In this document: piece by piece, positions 39,751-48,517 of the stretch
Numbering within the stretch: position 1 is the first letter of the stretch
How the letters are laid out: every line of letters starts with the position of its first letter
Source of the DNA: Anammoximicrobium sp964486845
GTDB taxonomy: Bacteria; Planctomycetota; Planctomycetia; Pirellulales; Pirellulaceae
Length of the DNA: 64,000 nucleotides
Direction of reading: 5' to 3'
Assembly (NCBI GenBank): GCA_964486845.1
Contig: CAZAQY010000007.1
Coordinates: 1-64,000, forward strand
Program-made: the position numbers and the translations under genes
Notes under the pieces: generated by a model
Database searches by the model: none
Seen by the model: the letters and a program-made list of their open reading frames with translations, nothing else
Told to the model about the DNA's origin: nothing

Positions 39751-42006
39751 TCACCTCGCCCCCGCTGGGAGGTTCTCTGTCAAGTATCGCGTTAATAGTT
39801 CGCGGAGATGACGCGTTGTGCCGGCACCTTCGCCGATCGAATGCGCGCGATTGGGGTAGGCCATCATGGTGAAAGGTTTGTTCAGACGCACCAATTCGTT
39901 GATCAGCGACTCGGTGCCTTGGTAGTGGCAGTTGTCGTCGCCGGTGCCGTGAACGAGCAGCAGGTTGCCCTGCAACTGGTGAGCGAAGTTGAGTGCGGAC
40001 CCCTGCAAGTAAGCGTCGGGATTGTCGCCGGGCAGCCCCATATAGCGTTCCTCGTAAATCGTGTCGTAGAAACGTCGATTGGGCACCGGCGCGACGGCCA
40101 TCGCGGTGTTGTACAAGTGCGGATACTTGAAGATCGCGTGCAGACTCGTCGATCCGCCACCGCTCCAGCCCCAAATACCCACGCGTTGCGGGTCGAGGTA
40201 GGAATGCGCCGCCAACATTTTTTCCAGGGCGGAGGCTTGGTCCGCTGGTCCCAGGATACCCAACTTCCGGTACATCGCCTTTCGCCACGTTCGACCGCGA
40301 GGCGCCGGCGTCCCTCGGTTGTCAAAGCTCATCACCACGTAGCCGCGCTGCGTCAACATCAGATGCCACAGATAGTTGCGGCCTCCCCAGCGATCCACGA
40401 CGGTTTGTCCGGCCGGTTCCCCGTACGCGTACACCAGCAACGGATACCTTTTGGTGGCGTCAAAATCCGGCGGTTTCAAGCACCAGCCGTCCAGCGATAC
40501 ATCATCGCCAATATCGACACGAAAGAATTCAGTGGGTGTTTTTTGCAGCTCGCCGAACCGCTTGCGCAACTCAGCGTTCTCAGCCAACACCCGTTTCGTG
40601 GAATGTTGCGGCAGGTCGACCAACTCGACGACCGGCGGCGAGTCGGCGGCGGAACCCGAATGGATCGCGTAGCGTCCGTTAGGCGAGATTTGATAAGCGT
40701 GCCAGCCCTTCTGGGCGGCGGGCGTAATCCGTTCGAGTTTGGTTCCGTCCCAGCCAATTCGATAGAGGTAACGCTGCGTGGGATTGTCCGGTGAAGCCAG
40801 GAAATAGAGACAATTCTGCTCTTCATCGACGTGCAGCAACTCGGTCACGTCGAACTCGCCGGGCGTCGCGAGTTTGAAGTCCTGCCCTCCGCAAGACGCC
40901 AAATAGACGTGCCGCCAGCCGTCGCGGTCGCTGATCCACGTGAAACGCTGACCGTCGGCCAGCCATTTCCACTCGTCATCCACGTCAACCCAGGCCTCAT
41001 CCCGTTCTGTCAAAATGGTCGTCACTTGCCCCGTGCTTGCGTCCGCCAACAGGACGAGATTCGTGTTCTGGCGGCGATTCAGTTGCTGCAGCACAAGGCC
41101 CTGGGAATCCGGCGTCCAGGAGAGTCGAGCGAGATAGTGCTGGCGCGGATCGCCGGGCACGTTCAGCCAGCGCGTTTCGCCGCCTGTCGCGCCGACCACA
41201 CCCACGCGGCAAGCCGAGTTCTGCTGTCCGACTTTGGGGTAAGCGAAAGTGGTCAAGCGGGGATACAGCGCGTCGGTGTTGTTGATCAGCATGAATTCCG
41301 GGACGCCGCTGGTGTCGAGTTGCCAGTAGGCGATCCGGGTTCCGTCGGGGCTCCACGCGAAGCCGTCCCGCAAGTTCAATTCCTCCTCGTACACCCAATC
41401 GAACGTGCCGTTGATCAGGTGGCGACTGCCCGTGGTGGTGAGGGCCGTGATCTGCCGAGTCACGAGGTCTTCGACGTACAGGTTGTTCTCACGCACATAG
41501 GCGACGTGGCGGGCGGTAGGCGAGAGCTTGGCGAACATCAGCGTCGCCGGCTTGGCGTCCCCGCCCAACTTTCGCAGTTCATGGCTGGATCGATCCAACA
41601 GCCAATAATCGCCACGCGTATTCGTTCGCCAGACGCGTTTCGAGTTGGTGAAGATCAGCGTCAAACTGTCGTCGTCCGAGAACGCGTAGTCCTCGATAGC
41701 CAGTGGGACGGACTCGCCCGGCGGCACGAGTCGCGTGGCCGAAACCAGCACCTTGTCCTGGCCGGACTGCACGTCGTGAAGCACGATGTCCCGCCCACCC
41801 GCCCCGCCGGTGGATGATTCCAAGGTCAGGTATCCAGAGCCGTCCTTTGCCCACCGCGCCGCGAATGACTCGCCGGCGAAATCGCGCGAATCGAAGACCC
41901 TCGCGACCGTCAGCAGCGAGCGGTCCTGCTGTTCGCCCGCCCGCGCGTCCCCTACCAGGACGATCGCGACGACAACACCAAACCAGCGTACTGCCAGACA
42001 ATGCAT
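39751..42006 (-). CDS. Secreted prolyl-specific S9 peptidase, dipeptidyl peptidase IV type
   Basis: This serine exopeptidase is expected to remove N-terminal Xaa-Pro dipeptides in the periplasm. At 751 residues it has the DPP-IV layout: a signal peptide (WFGVVVAIVLVGDARA) at 7-23, a beta-propeller with the substrate-binding double-Glu motif WVYEEELNLRDG at about 205, and a C-terminal alpha/beta-hydrolase. The triad is Ser in GWSGGGST (about 614), Asp in VHGTGDDNCH (about 690) and His in YPNRAHSI (about 719). GAGGG upstream supports the ATG at 42006. It stands alone, between the giant gene's leader and the amidohydrolase remnant. Confidence 0.95.
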   Translation of the reverse strand: MHCLAVRWFGVVVAIVLVGDARAGEQQDRSLLTVARVFDSRDFAGESFAARWAKDGSGYLTLESSTGGAGGRDIVLHDVQSGQDKVLVSATRLVPPGESVPLAIEDYAFSDDDSLTLIFTNSKRVWRTNTRGDYWLLDRSSHELRKLGGDAKPATLMFAKLSPTARHVAYVRENNLYVEDLVTRQITALTTTGSRHLINGTFDWVYEEELNLRDGFAWSPDGTRIAYWQLDTSGVPEFMLINNTDALYPRLTTFAYPKVGQQNSACRVGVVGATGGETRWLNVPGDPRQHYLARLSWTPDSQGLVLQQLNRRQNTNLVLLADASTGQVTTILTERDEAWVDVDDEWKWLADGQRFTWISDRDGWRHVYLASCGGQDFKLATPGEFDVTELLHVDEEQNCLYFLASPDNPTQRYLYRIGWDGTKLERITPAAQKGWHAYQISPNGRYAIHSGSAADSPPVVELVDLPQHSTKRVLAENAELRKRFGELQKTPTEFFRVDIGDDVSLDGWCLKPPDFDATKRYPLLVYAYGEPAGQTVVDRWGGRNYLWHLMLTQRGYVVMSFDNRGTPAPRGRTWRKAMYRKLGILGPADQASALEKMLAAHSYLDPQRVGIWGWSGGGSTSLHAIFKYPHLYNTAMAVAPVPNRRFYDTIYEERYMGLPGDNPDAYLQGSALNFAHQLQGNLLLVHGTGDDNCHYQGTESLINELVRLNKPFTMMAYPNRAHSIGEGAGTTRHLRELLTRYLTENLPAGAR

Positions 42007-42144
42007 GTTTGCCCTCGTAGGACAGGCTTTCCGACCTGAAGCCCCAAAATGCCTCGTAAAACCGCTATCTCCCGTATCTGCTCAATGATAGTCTGCGGTT
42101 TTTCGCGAACAACGCCGACGCTCTTCACGACGGCGTCCTGGCCC

Positions 42145-42600
42145 TCACTCGTCTTGATAAACCACTTGACCGTCGACCACCGTGAGCACCACGCACGTGC
42201 TGTTGATCTCCACGGGGGCGACGGAAAAGATGTCTCGCGACAAGAGCACAGAATCGGCGAGCATGCCGGGGATGGCGTGGATCATCACTTGCAACCCGGC
42301 GCGGTCCGCGCGGCGGACCCGTTCCAGCATGGCACCCTCGGGTAACATCTCGTCGCTGGGCAAGCCGCAGGAGCCCGGCGAGTCCAGGTACGGATCGAAA
42401 AACCAGGCCGTCGTCGAGCCCAGGCTGCCGTCGGTAAAGCCCTTCAGGCCGCCGCGCCGCCGCCAAGCGTCGCCCGTGCCGGCTTTCAGGCCCGCTTCAA
42501 CGGGGCCTCGCCAGTGCGGCAACGGCGACATCGCGTAGATCCGCGTTTTGAGTTCGCCGCACTGTCGCAATGCTTCGCAAACGGTGATCGCAGCCCTCTC
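42145..42600 (-). pseudogene. Remnant of an amidohydrolase-3 (YtcJ-like) gene
   Basis: The stretch reads as pieces of an exported amidohydrolase of the YtcJ type. It runs GELKTRIYAMSPLPHW, then RRGGLKGFTDGSLGSTTAWF, then DRAGLQVMIHAI, and at about 42270 it jumps to PGMLADSVLLSRDIF and the C-terminal VVLTVVDGQVVYQ. In intact members a metal-ligand segment of well over 100 residues separates HAIGDR from the GMLADLVVL-like end, and several hundred N-terminal residues precede this region. Both are absent, so it cannot be active. The frame is open through the junction, so the internal loss was in frame. It lies 138 bases upstream of the DPP-IV gene on the same strand. Confidence 0.8.
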
Positions 42601-42832
42601 GCTCCGCGAAAGGGACCTTTCTGTCCCCAAGCCATCGCAGCAACCCCGCAACAGCCGTCCGGCCATCTGCACATCGTTGTGCCCTTGACGAACCGGCAAC
42701 AAAATGGGAGCAAGAACATGAGAATTTCTCCAGCAGATTTTTCTCCCCCCATTTTCCTGCCAGTTCCGTCTTTGTCGAGCGTCAGACCCAAAAAACTGAC
42801 GCAACCCGTGGCGGCAGCCCTTCTGGAGCCCT

Positions 42833-42838
42833 TATAAT
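42833..42838 (+). promoter_or_regulatory. Candidate -10 element of the carbohydrate operon
   Basis: A perfect TATAAT lies 47 bases upstream of the glycoside hydrolase ATG. No recognisable -35 hexamer is at the usual distance, so activation by a regulator or chance occurrence are both possible. Confidence 0.3.
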
Positions 42839-42884
42839 CTGGGACCAACCTGAAGGCCCCGGCCTGAAACGAAGGGAGACTCCC

Positions 42885-44327
42885 ATGAGACGAGGGACGA
42901 CGATGGTAATGCTCAGCCTTCTCGTGTTCGCCCTCTGCACCACCGCTTGGCCGCAAATGCTCGACCGCACGGATTCTCGTGTGCAAACGACGCTGAAGAC
43001 CGGCTGGAGATGCCTGGGGACCATTCAGCCCCGCAGCGTCAGCGAAATCGACGCCGGGCAGAATTGGGCCTTGGGCTGCGAAACGCTGTGCCGCGACTAC
43101 ATCTACTGGGACACGTACAAGGACTACGTTGCTCCGCTGGGAATCAAAACGATCCGGCTGCAGGGCGGGTGGGCCAAAACAGAGAAGGTCCAAGGCGTTT
43201 ACGATTTCGCGTGGCTGGATTATGTCATCGACGACGCCCTCTCAAAGGAGCTGGAAATTTGGCTGGAAACCGACTACGGCAACCCCATCTACGAAGGCGC
43301 GGGGACGGCGGACCTGGGCGCCGGTTTTCCGACGTCCGAGGTCGGCCTGGCGGCTTGGGACCGTTGGGTCGAAGCCGTGGCGACTCGATACAAGGGCAAG
43401 GTCAACAAGTGGGCCATGTGGAACGAGCCGGATATCGGCGTCAAGAAAACGCCCGAGATGATCGCCAACTTCAACATCCGCACGGCGGAAATCATCAAGC
43501 GGATCATTCCGGATGCCCGGATCGGAGCCTTGTCACTGGCTCGTATCGATCCGAAATACCTGGACGCCTGCCTGAAAGTGATTGCGGACCAAGGCAAGCT
43601 GAGCTTGTTCGAGTGGGTCATTTATCACGGTTACACGAAGAACCCGGACGACGCCTACAAGAACGTCGAGGCGATGAAAGAGGTCGTCCGCAAGTACGAG
43701 CCGCAGTTAAAAATGTGGCAGGGCGAGAACGGCTGTCCCTCGGAACGGGCGTCAAAGTTCGCCCTGTCCGGGCACGACTGGTCGGAACTGACCCAAGCCA
43801 AATGGAACACCCGCCGGATGCTCGGAGACCTCGGCCACGATTGCATCTCGTCGGTCTTCACCATCTGCGATTTCGACCACACCGGGCGCGAAATCAACCG
43901 CAAAGGCCTGCTGAAGATCAACGACAAGCGAAGTTTGGCCAAAGTCAAGATAGCCTACTACGCCGTTCAGAACGTGGTCTCGGTGTTCGACAACAACCTG
44001 GTTCGCCAGCAGAACTACGCTTGTATGATCGAATGCGAACAGCCGATCACCTGGTTTGCGTATCGCCACGAAAAGGCGGGCAGCGACGTGTTGGTCTTCT
44101 GGAACGGGACGACGTACCCGCTGGACACCAACGACACCTCGCCGGCCACGATTCGCGTGGAAGGCGGCAAGTTCGCCGACCCGGTGTGGGCGGACCTGAT
44201 TACCGGCCGGATCTACGAAATCCCGGAGGAGTGCAAGAGTCTCGCCGAAGGAACGATGGTCCTCAACAACATCCCGACTTACGACGGGCCGGCGATCGTT
44301 GCGGATCGAAAGTTGGTTTTGAAGTGA
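42885..44327 (+). CDS. Secreted clan GH-A glycoside hydrolase-like protein
   Basis: This 480-residue exported TIM barrel probably hydrolyses a polysaccharide or glycoside; the substrate is unknown. A signal peptide (MVMLSLLVFALCTTAWP) occupies about 7-23. The acid/base Glu lies in KWAMWNEPDIG at about 180, and the probable nucleophile Glu in KMWQGENGCPSE at about 281, both at the ends of barrel strands as in clan GH-A (compare GH39 and GH5-type proteins). A small C-terminal beta-domain (DVLVFWNGTTYPLDTND to the end) follows. GAAGGGAG before the ATG supports the start. It is the first gene of a plus-strand operon with the beta-helix protein (24-base gap) and the Tat-exported epimerase-like protein. 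Confidence 0.85.
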   Translation: MRRGTTMVMLSLLVFALCTTAWPQMLDRTDSRVQTTLKTGWRCLGTIQPRSVSEIDAGQNWALGCETLCRDYIYWDTYKDYVAPLGIKTIRLQGGWAKTEKVQGVYDFAWLDYVIDDALSKELEIWLETDYGNPIYEGAGTADLGAGFPTSEVGLAAWDRWVEAVATRYKGKVNKWAMWNEPDIGVKKTPEMIANFNIRTAEIIKRIIPDARIGALSLARIDPKYLDACLKVIADQGKLSLFEWVIYHGYTKNPDDAYKNVEAMKEVVRKYEPQLKMWQGENGCPSERASKFALSGHDWSELTQAKWNTRRMLGDLGHDCISSVFTICDFDHTGREINRKGLLKINDKRSLAKVKIAYYAVQNVVSVFDNNLVRQQNYACMIECEQPITWFAYRHEKAGSDVLVFWNGTTYPLDTNDTSPATIRVEGGKFADPVWADLITGRIYEIPEECKSLAEGTMVLNNIPTYDGPAIVADRKLVLK

Positions 44328-44351
44328 TTTGGGTCTGCGAGGAGATACATC

Positions 44352-46367
44352 ATGGTTGCAAACTGCAAGGGTTCTCGTTTTTCGATCGCGATTCTGACGC
44401 TGGCCCTGTCTGCCGCCGCCAACGTCGCTTGGGCCGCGGCGCCCGATCCCCAGGCGATCGAGGAAGTACGGGCCGGCAAGCGGTCTGTGGCGCAGGCTTC
44501 CTGGTGGGGCTTCCAGCCCGAAGAGTCGACCGCCGCGCTGCAGGCGGCCATCGACTCGGGGGCCAAAAAAGTCGTGGTCGAGAAGATGCCTTCGCCCTGG
44601 ATCGTCGACACGCTGCGGTTGGCCGGCGACCAGGAGTTGTTCTTTGAACCAGGTGCCGAAGTCCTGGCTAAGAAGGGCGCCTTCCACGGATCGGCAGATT
44701 CCCTGTTCAGCGCCGCCGGCAAGAAGAACGTCAAGCTCATCGGCCCCGGAGCCACGTTGCGCATGCGCCGCGCCGATTACGACGGGCCCGACTACAAACA
44801 CGCCGAATGGCGCCACGTGTTGAAGTTCCACGGCTGTACGGGCATTACGGTCGAAGGCCTGACGCTGGCCGAAAGCGGCGGCGACGCGATCTACCTGGGC
44901 GCCGGTTCCGGCGGGGCGCCCTGCAAGGACGTGGTGATCCGCGACGTGATCTGCGACCGCAACTACCGGCAGGGGATCAGCGTGATCAGCGCGGAGAACC
45001 TGCTCATCGAACGGTGCGTACTGAAAGACACCGCCGGCACGCCGCCCGCGGCCGGGATCGACTTTGAACCCAACGCGGCCAACGAGCGACTGGTCAACTG
45101 CGTGATGCGCGACTGTACGATCGAGAACAACCAGGGCTATGCCTTGCACATCTACGCCCCCAATCTCGACGCCACGTCTCCGCCGCTGTCGATCCGCTTC
45201 GAGAACTGCGTCACGCGTGGCACCAACGCCCGCTCGGCCAGCATCGTCGTGTCCAGCGGACCGAAAGGGCCTTTGAAAGGTTTGATCGAGCTGATCAACT
45301 GTCGCTTCGAGGACACGGGCACAACCGCCATCACGATCAACTCGACCACGCCGCGCGGCGTCCGGGTGCGGATGGTCGATTGCACGCTGGCCGATCCGGC
45401 GGAGGAGTCGAAGGTCGCGGCGCCGATCACGCTGCAAACCCGGCCCGACAGCCTGGAACCGTTGGGCGGGATCGAGTTCGCTGGCGTGACCATCCGCGAG
45501 CGGATCGACCGGCCGCTGATCAAGTACAACGATCCGGCCGGCGTGGCGCTGGCCGACGTGACCGGCAGCATCACCGTGGAGCGCGGCGGACAGCGGCAGG
45601 AGTTTCGGCTGGACGAGCCGACACTGGCCAAGCTGATTCCTCTCGACCCCGCCACGCGCGTCCCCCGCTGGCCGTTGAACAAGACGCCGCTGGCGGTGTC
45701 TCAGCCTGGCACGTTCGCGGGCGGCAAGCTCCCGGCCCTGCGCGTGCGAGGCGACGCGTTGTTCCTCATCCCCGCGCGGCAGGGCGAGAACGTGTCCTTG
45801 CGTCTGGCCTCGCAAGCGGTCGGACGCGGCGGCGGCCAAGCGACTCCGGTCCGAATCGTCAGTCCGTCGGGCAAGCAGGTAAAGCGGCTGGCGGTCGAGT
45901 TTCTGCAGGAGGCCGAGGCCGAGTTCACCGCCGCCGAGACCGGCGTCTACCGCCTGGAATGCCAGGCCGGTTCGCACACGATCCGCGTGGCGTCCGGCAG
46001 TCACGCGCCGCTGGTTGCCAGCGACGCGGGGCCCATCCATCTGCTAAACACGGCCGGCGAGTTCTATTTCCTCGTCCCGGCGGGTGTGAAGGAGTTCGCG
46101 GTGCGATTCTGGGGCGAGGGCGACTTGGAACGCGTCAGCGCGGCCGTCTTCGATCCCTCGGGCACGCAGGTCTGGAAGCAGGACGACATCACCACGGCTC
46201 AGTCCTGCCAGATCCAGCGCAAGGACACGGCCCGCGACGAGGTGTGGAGGCTGAAGCTCAGCCGGTCCAAGATCGGCGTGCTCGAAGACCACCATGTGGA
46301 GATGCGCGGGATTCCCACGATCCTCGGATTCCGACCGGAGGGGCTGTTGGCCCCGGCAGAGCGTTGA
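44352..46367 (+). CDS. Secreted right-handed beta-helix repeat protein
   Basis: This 671-residue protein has a signal peptide (FSIAILTLALSAAANVAWA, about 10-28) and a pectin-lyase-like parallel beta-helix from about 50 to 370. Typical rungs are GCTGITVEGLTLAESGGDAIYLG, DVVIRDVICDRN and NLLIERCVLKDT. This fold is shared by polygalacturonases and polysaccharide lyases, but I cannot assign catalytic residues. The C-terminal part (about 430-660) looks like two beta-sandwich domains (EFYFLVPAGVKEFAVRFWGEGD), probably carbohydrate-binding. GAGGAGAT precedes the ATG. Its position between a glycoside hydrolase and a sugar epimerase-like gene suggests the same polysaccharide pathway. Confidence 0.87.
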   Translation: MVANCKGSRFSIAILTLALSAAANVAWAAAPDPQAIEEVRAGKRSVAQASWWGFQPEESTAALQAAIDSGAKKVVVEKMPSPWIVDTLRLAGDQELFFEPGAEVLAKKGAFHGSADSLFSAAGKKNVKLIGPGATLRMRRADYDGPDYKHAEWRHVLKFHGCTGITVEGLTLAESGGDAIYLGAGSGGAPCKDVVIRDVICDRNYRQGISVISAENLLIERCVLKDTAGTPPAAGIDFEPNAANERLVNCVMRDCTIENNQGYALHIYAPNLDATSPPLSIRFENCVTRGTNARSASIVVSSGPKGPLKGLIELINCRFEDTGTTAITINSTTPRGVRVRMVDCTLADPAEESKVAAPITLQTRPDSLEPLGGIEFAGVTIRERIDRPLIKYNDPAGVALADVTGSITVERGGQRQEFRLDEPTLAKLIPLDPATRVPRWPLNKTPLAVSQPGTFAGGKLPALRVRGDALFLIPARQGENVSLRLASQAVGRGGGQATPVRIVSPSGKQVKRLAVEFLQEAEAEFTAAETGVYRLECQAGSHTIRVASGSHAPLVASDAGPIHLLNTAGEFYFLVPAGVKEFAVRFWGEGDLERVSAAVFDPSGTQVWKQDDITTAQSCQIQRKDTARDEVWRLKLSRSKIGVLEDHHVEMRGIPTILGFRPEGLLAPAER

Positions 46368-46412
46368 GACAGTGCAGATCGAGTTGCCTATTTGACCTCC
46401 AGGAGATGAAGT

Positions 46413-47312
46413 ATGTCCGACCGGCAAGTATTGATTTCGCGGCGTGCTTTCCTCGTGCAAGGCGGCGGTGTGATGGCCGCCGCCGTGGCGGCATCCCACG
46501 GCGTGTCGCAGGCGGCCGACGGCAGGCCGGCGAACATGCATTTTGGGTTTACGAGCTACCAGTGGGGCCAGGACTGGGACGTCCCCACGACGATTGCCAA
46601 TTGCACCAAGGCCGGAGTCTTTGGCGTCGAACTGCGCACGAGCCTAGGATACGCCCACGGAGTCGAATTGGAACTCGACGCCCAGCGCCGCCACGAGGTT
46701 CGCAAGCGGTTCCAGGACAGCCCCGTGACGCTGGTCGGCTTGGCCACCAGCGAACGGTTCGATTGGCCCGAGTCCGAGAAAGTCAAGGCCGCGATCGAGC
46801 AAAGCAAGGCGTTCGCGAAACTGAGCCACGACCTGGGCTCCAGCGGCATCCGCGTGTTCCCCAACAACTACCACAAGGACATCCCCGCCGAGCAGACGAT
46901 CGCCCAGATCGCCCGAGCGGTGAGCGAAGTGGGCGCATTCGCCGCCGACTACGGCCAGCAGGTCCGCTTGGAGGCCCACGGGCCGGCGGGCGATCTGCCC
47001 TCGATTCGGGCCATCATGGATCAGGTCACGCAGCCCAACGTCCGCGTCAAGCTCAACAGCGAGAAACGCAACACCGAGGGGCAGGGGTTCGAGCACCAGT
47101 TCAACCTGGTCAAGGACTTGCTGGGCGGCACCTTGCACTTGCACGAACTCGACAAGCCGGACTTTCCCTACCAGTTGCAGGTCAACCTGCTGCGCAAGAT
47201 CGGCTGGAACGGCTGGGCCCTACTGGAGGCCTCGGCCAAGGTGCCCGACCGAGTCCAGGCTCTAATCCAGCAGCGCGAACTGTGGGATGGCCTGATGGCC
47301 AGGGCATCGTGA
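46413..47312 (+). CDS. Tat-exported sugar phosphate isomerase/epimerase-like TIM barrel
   Basis: This 299-residue xylose-isomerase-like TIM barrel (AP-endonuclease family 2 fold) probably isomerises a sugar or sugar acid. The N-terminus has a twin-arginine signal (SRRAFLVQGGGVMAAAVAASHG), so the enzyme is exported folded, as many planctomycetal members are. Barrel strands with candidate metal ligands are FGVELRTSLG, VRLEAHGPAGD, VRVKLNSE and LHLHELDKPD. The gene follows the beta-helix gene by 45 bases with AGGAGATG before the ATG, so it is the third gene of the operon. The substrate is not predictable from sequence. Confidence 0.87.
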   Translation: MSDRQVLISRRAFLVQGGGVMAAAVAASHGVSQAADGRPANMHFGFTSYQWGQDWDVPTTIANCTKAGVFGVELRTSLGYAHGVELELDAQRRHEVRKRFQDSPVTLVGLATSERFDWPESEKVKAAIEQSKAFAKLSHDLGSSGIRVFPNNYHKDIPAEQTIAQIARAVSEVGAFAADYGQQVRLEAHGPAGDLPSIRAIMDQVTQPNVRVKLNSEKRNTEGQGFEHQFNLVKDLLGGTLHLHELDKPDFPYQLQVNLLRKIGWNGWALLEASAKVPDRVQALIQQRELWDGLMARAS

Positions 47313-47452
47313 CGCGGACCCGTGCCCTCAGTGCGGTGGTTTTCTGCCGGCCGAGTGATTCTGACACCCTTGCACAAGGCCGGCCGGCGAGAAATAATGA
47401 TGCCTCGTGATTGTCCCGAAGGCCGCGCTGCAACTTTATCGAGTCTCCTGCC

Positions 47453-48517
47453 ATGCGTTTCCGATTCCTCGACCGAATCACACAATTAGAACCCGGCAAA
47501 CAAATCGAGGCGGTCAAGCACCTCTTCGCCACGGAGGGCTACCTCGAGGACCATTTCCCGCGGTTTCCGATCATGCCCGGCGTGTTGATGCTGGAAGCCA
47601 TGTACCAAGCCGGTCTGTGGCTAGTTCGCAGGACAGAAGATTTTGCCCATTCGATCGTGGAACTGAAGGAGGCGCGGAACGTCAAGTTCAGCGGGTTCGT
47701 CAAGCCGGGGCAAGACCTGGTGGTGACGGCCGAGATCAAGAAGCAGGACGGCGACTTTACGACGCTGATGACTCAGGGGACCGTCGACGGCAAAGTCGTG
47801 GCCAGCGCCAGGCTGGTTGTCGAGGCATTTCAGCTGCCGGATCGGTATCCGCAATTTGCAGCCAGCAACAATTATCTGATGAGGAAGGTGCGGCGGCAAT
47901 TTGGACGCGTGATGTCGGGCGTTCCCGACCCTCCACCTAACGCGGGGTTTTCGTCGCGTTGGCTATGGATCGATCGTTTCGTCGAATTTGTTCGCGGGAA
48001 TCGAGCCGTGGCCATCAAGAATGTGAGTCTGACGGAAGATCCCATCAGTGAGTATTTGCCCGGCATGTCCGTGCTGCCTTGCTCGTTGGTGGTCGAAGGG
48101 CTCGCCTGGACCGGTGGGATCCTGGCAAACGACCAGTGTGGTTTCCGGGAACGGACGGTCTTGGCGAAGGTCAAGAAGGCCGTGTTTCACCGCCCACCGC
48201 TGGCGGGCGACCAAGTCAGATACACCGCGGTGATCGAAGGGCTCGAACCCGAAGGTGCGTTCATTCGCGGTACCAGCCATATCGGTGATGAACTCCAGGC
48301 CGAAGTGGACATCTTTCTTGCGCACTTGGGAGACCGCTTCGAGGAAGTCGAAGGCGATCTGATCGATCCTGCCGACATGCTGGCGACGCTCCGGCTGTGG
48401 GGCATGTACGAGGTGGGGCGCACCGCTTCCGGGGACTGCCTCGACGTCGCGGAAAAGCTGTTGGAAGGCGAGCGCCAGGCCCAGGCAGAAGAAGGGGAAG
48501 CCGGCCCACTCACTTGA
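47453..48517 (+). CDS. Fused double hot-dog (FabZ-like plus inactive partner) protein
   Basis: This 354-residue protein joins two FabZ-type domains. Domain 1 (about 1-150) starts MRFRFLDRITQLEPG and keeps His34 (LEDHFPRFPIMPG) and Glu48 (VLMLEAMYQ). Domain 2 (about 168-330) starts RWLWIDRFVEF, has Tyr in place of the catalytic His (SEYLPGMSVLP, about 202) and keeps Glu (LVVEGLAWTGG). The C-terminal MLATLRLWGMYEVGR matches the tail of the separate protein at 10029-10586. The pair is thus a fusion of what the operon at 8.7-11.7 kb encodes as two genes. I chose the ATG at 47453 by alignment with those genes. It overlaps the convergent TadG-like gene by 8 bases. Confidence 0.9.
   Translation: MRFRFLDRITQLEPGKQIEAVKHLFATEGYLEDHFPRFPIMPGVLMLEAMYQAGLWLVRRTEDFAHSIVELKEARNVKFSGFVKPGQDLVVTAEIKKQDGDFTTLMTQGTVDGKVVASARLVVEAFQLPDRYPQFAASNNYLMRKVRRQFGRVMSGVPDPPPNAGFSSRWLWIDRFVEFVRGNRAVAIKNVSLTEDPISEYLPGMSVLPCSLVVEGLAWTGGILANDQCGFRERTVLAKVKKAVFHRPPLAGDQVRYTAVIEGLEPEGAFIRGTSHIGDELQAEVDIFLAHLGDRFEEVEGDLIDPADMLATLRLWGMYEVGRTASGDCLDVAEKLLEGERQAQAEEGEAGPLT

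Noticed and set aside
39280..39811. Open frames on both strands upstream of the giant gene
   Set aside because: They overlap each other, lack conserved features and cover the promoter-like AT-rich block.
40932..40947. A fourth parS-like site (TGATCCACGTGAAACG)
   Set aside because: It matches only 13 of 16 positions, lies inside the DPP-IV coding sequence and is isolated, so chance is likely.
43752..46040. A 762-codon open frame on the minus strand
   Set aside because: Antisense to the glycoside hydrolase and beta-helix genes, which have signal peptides, ribosome sites and clear folds.
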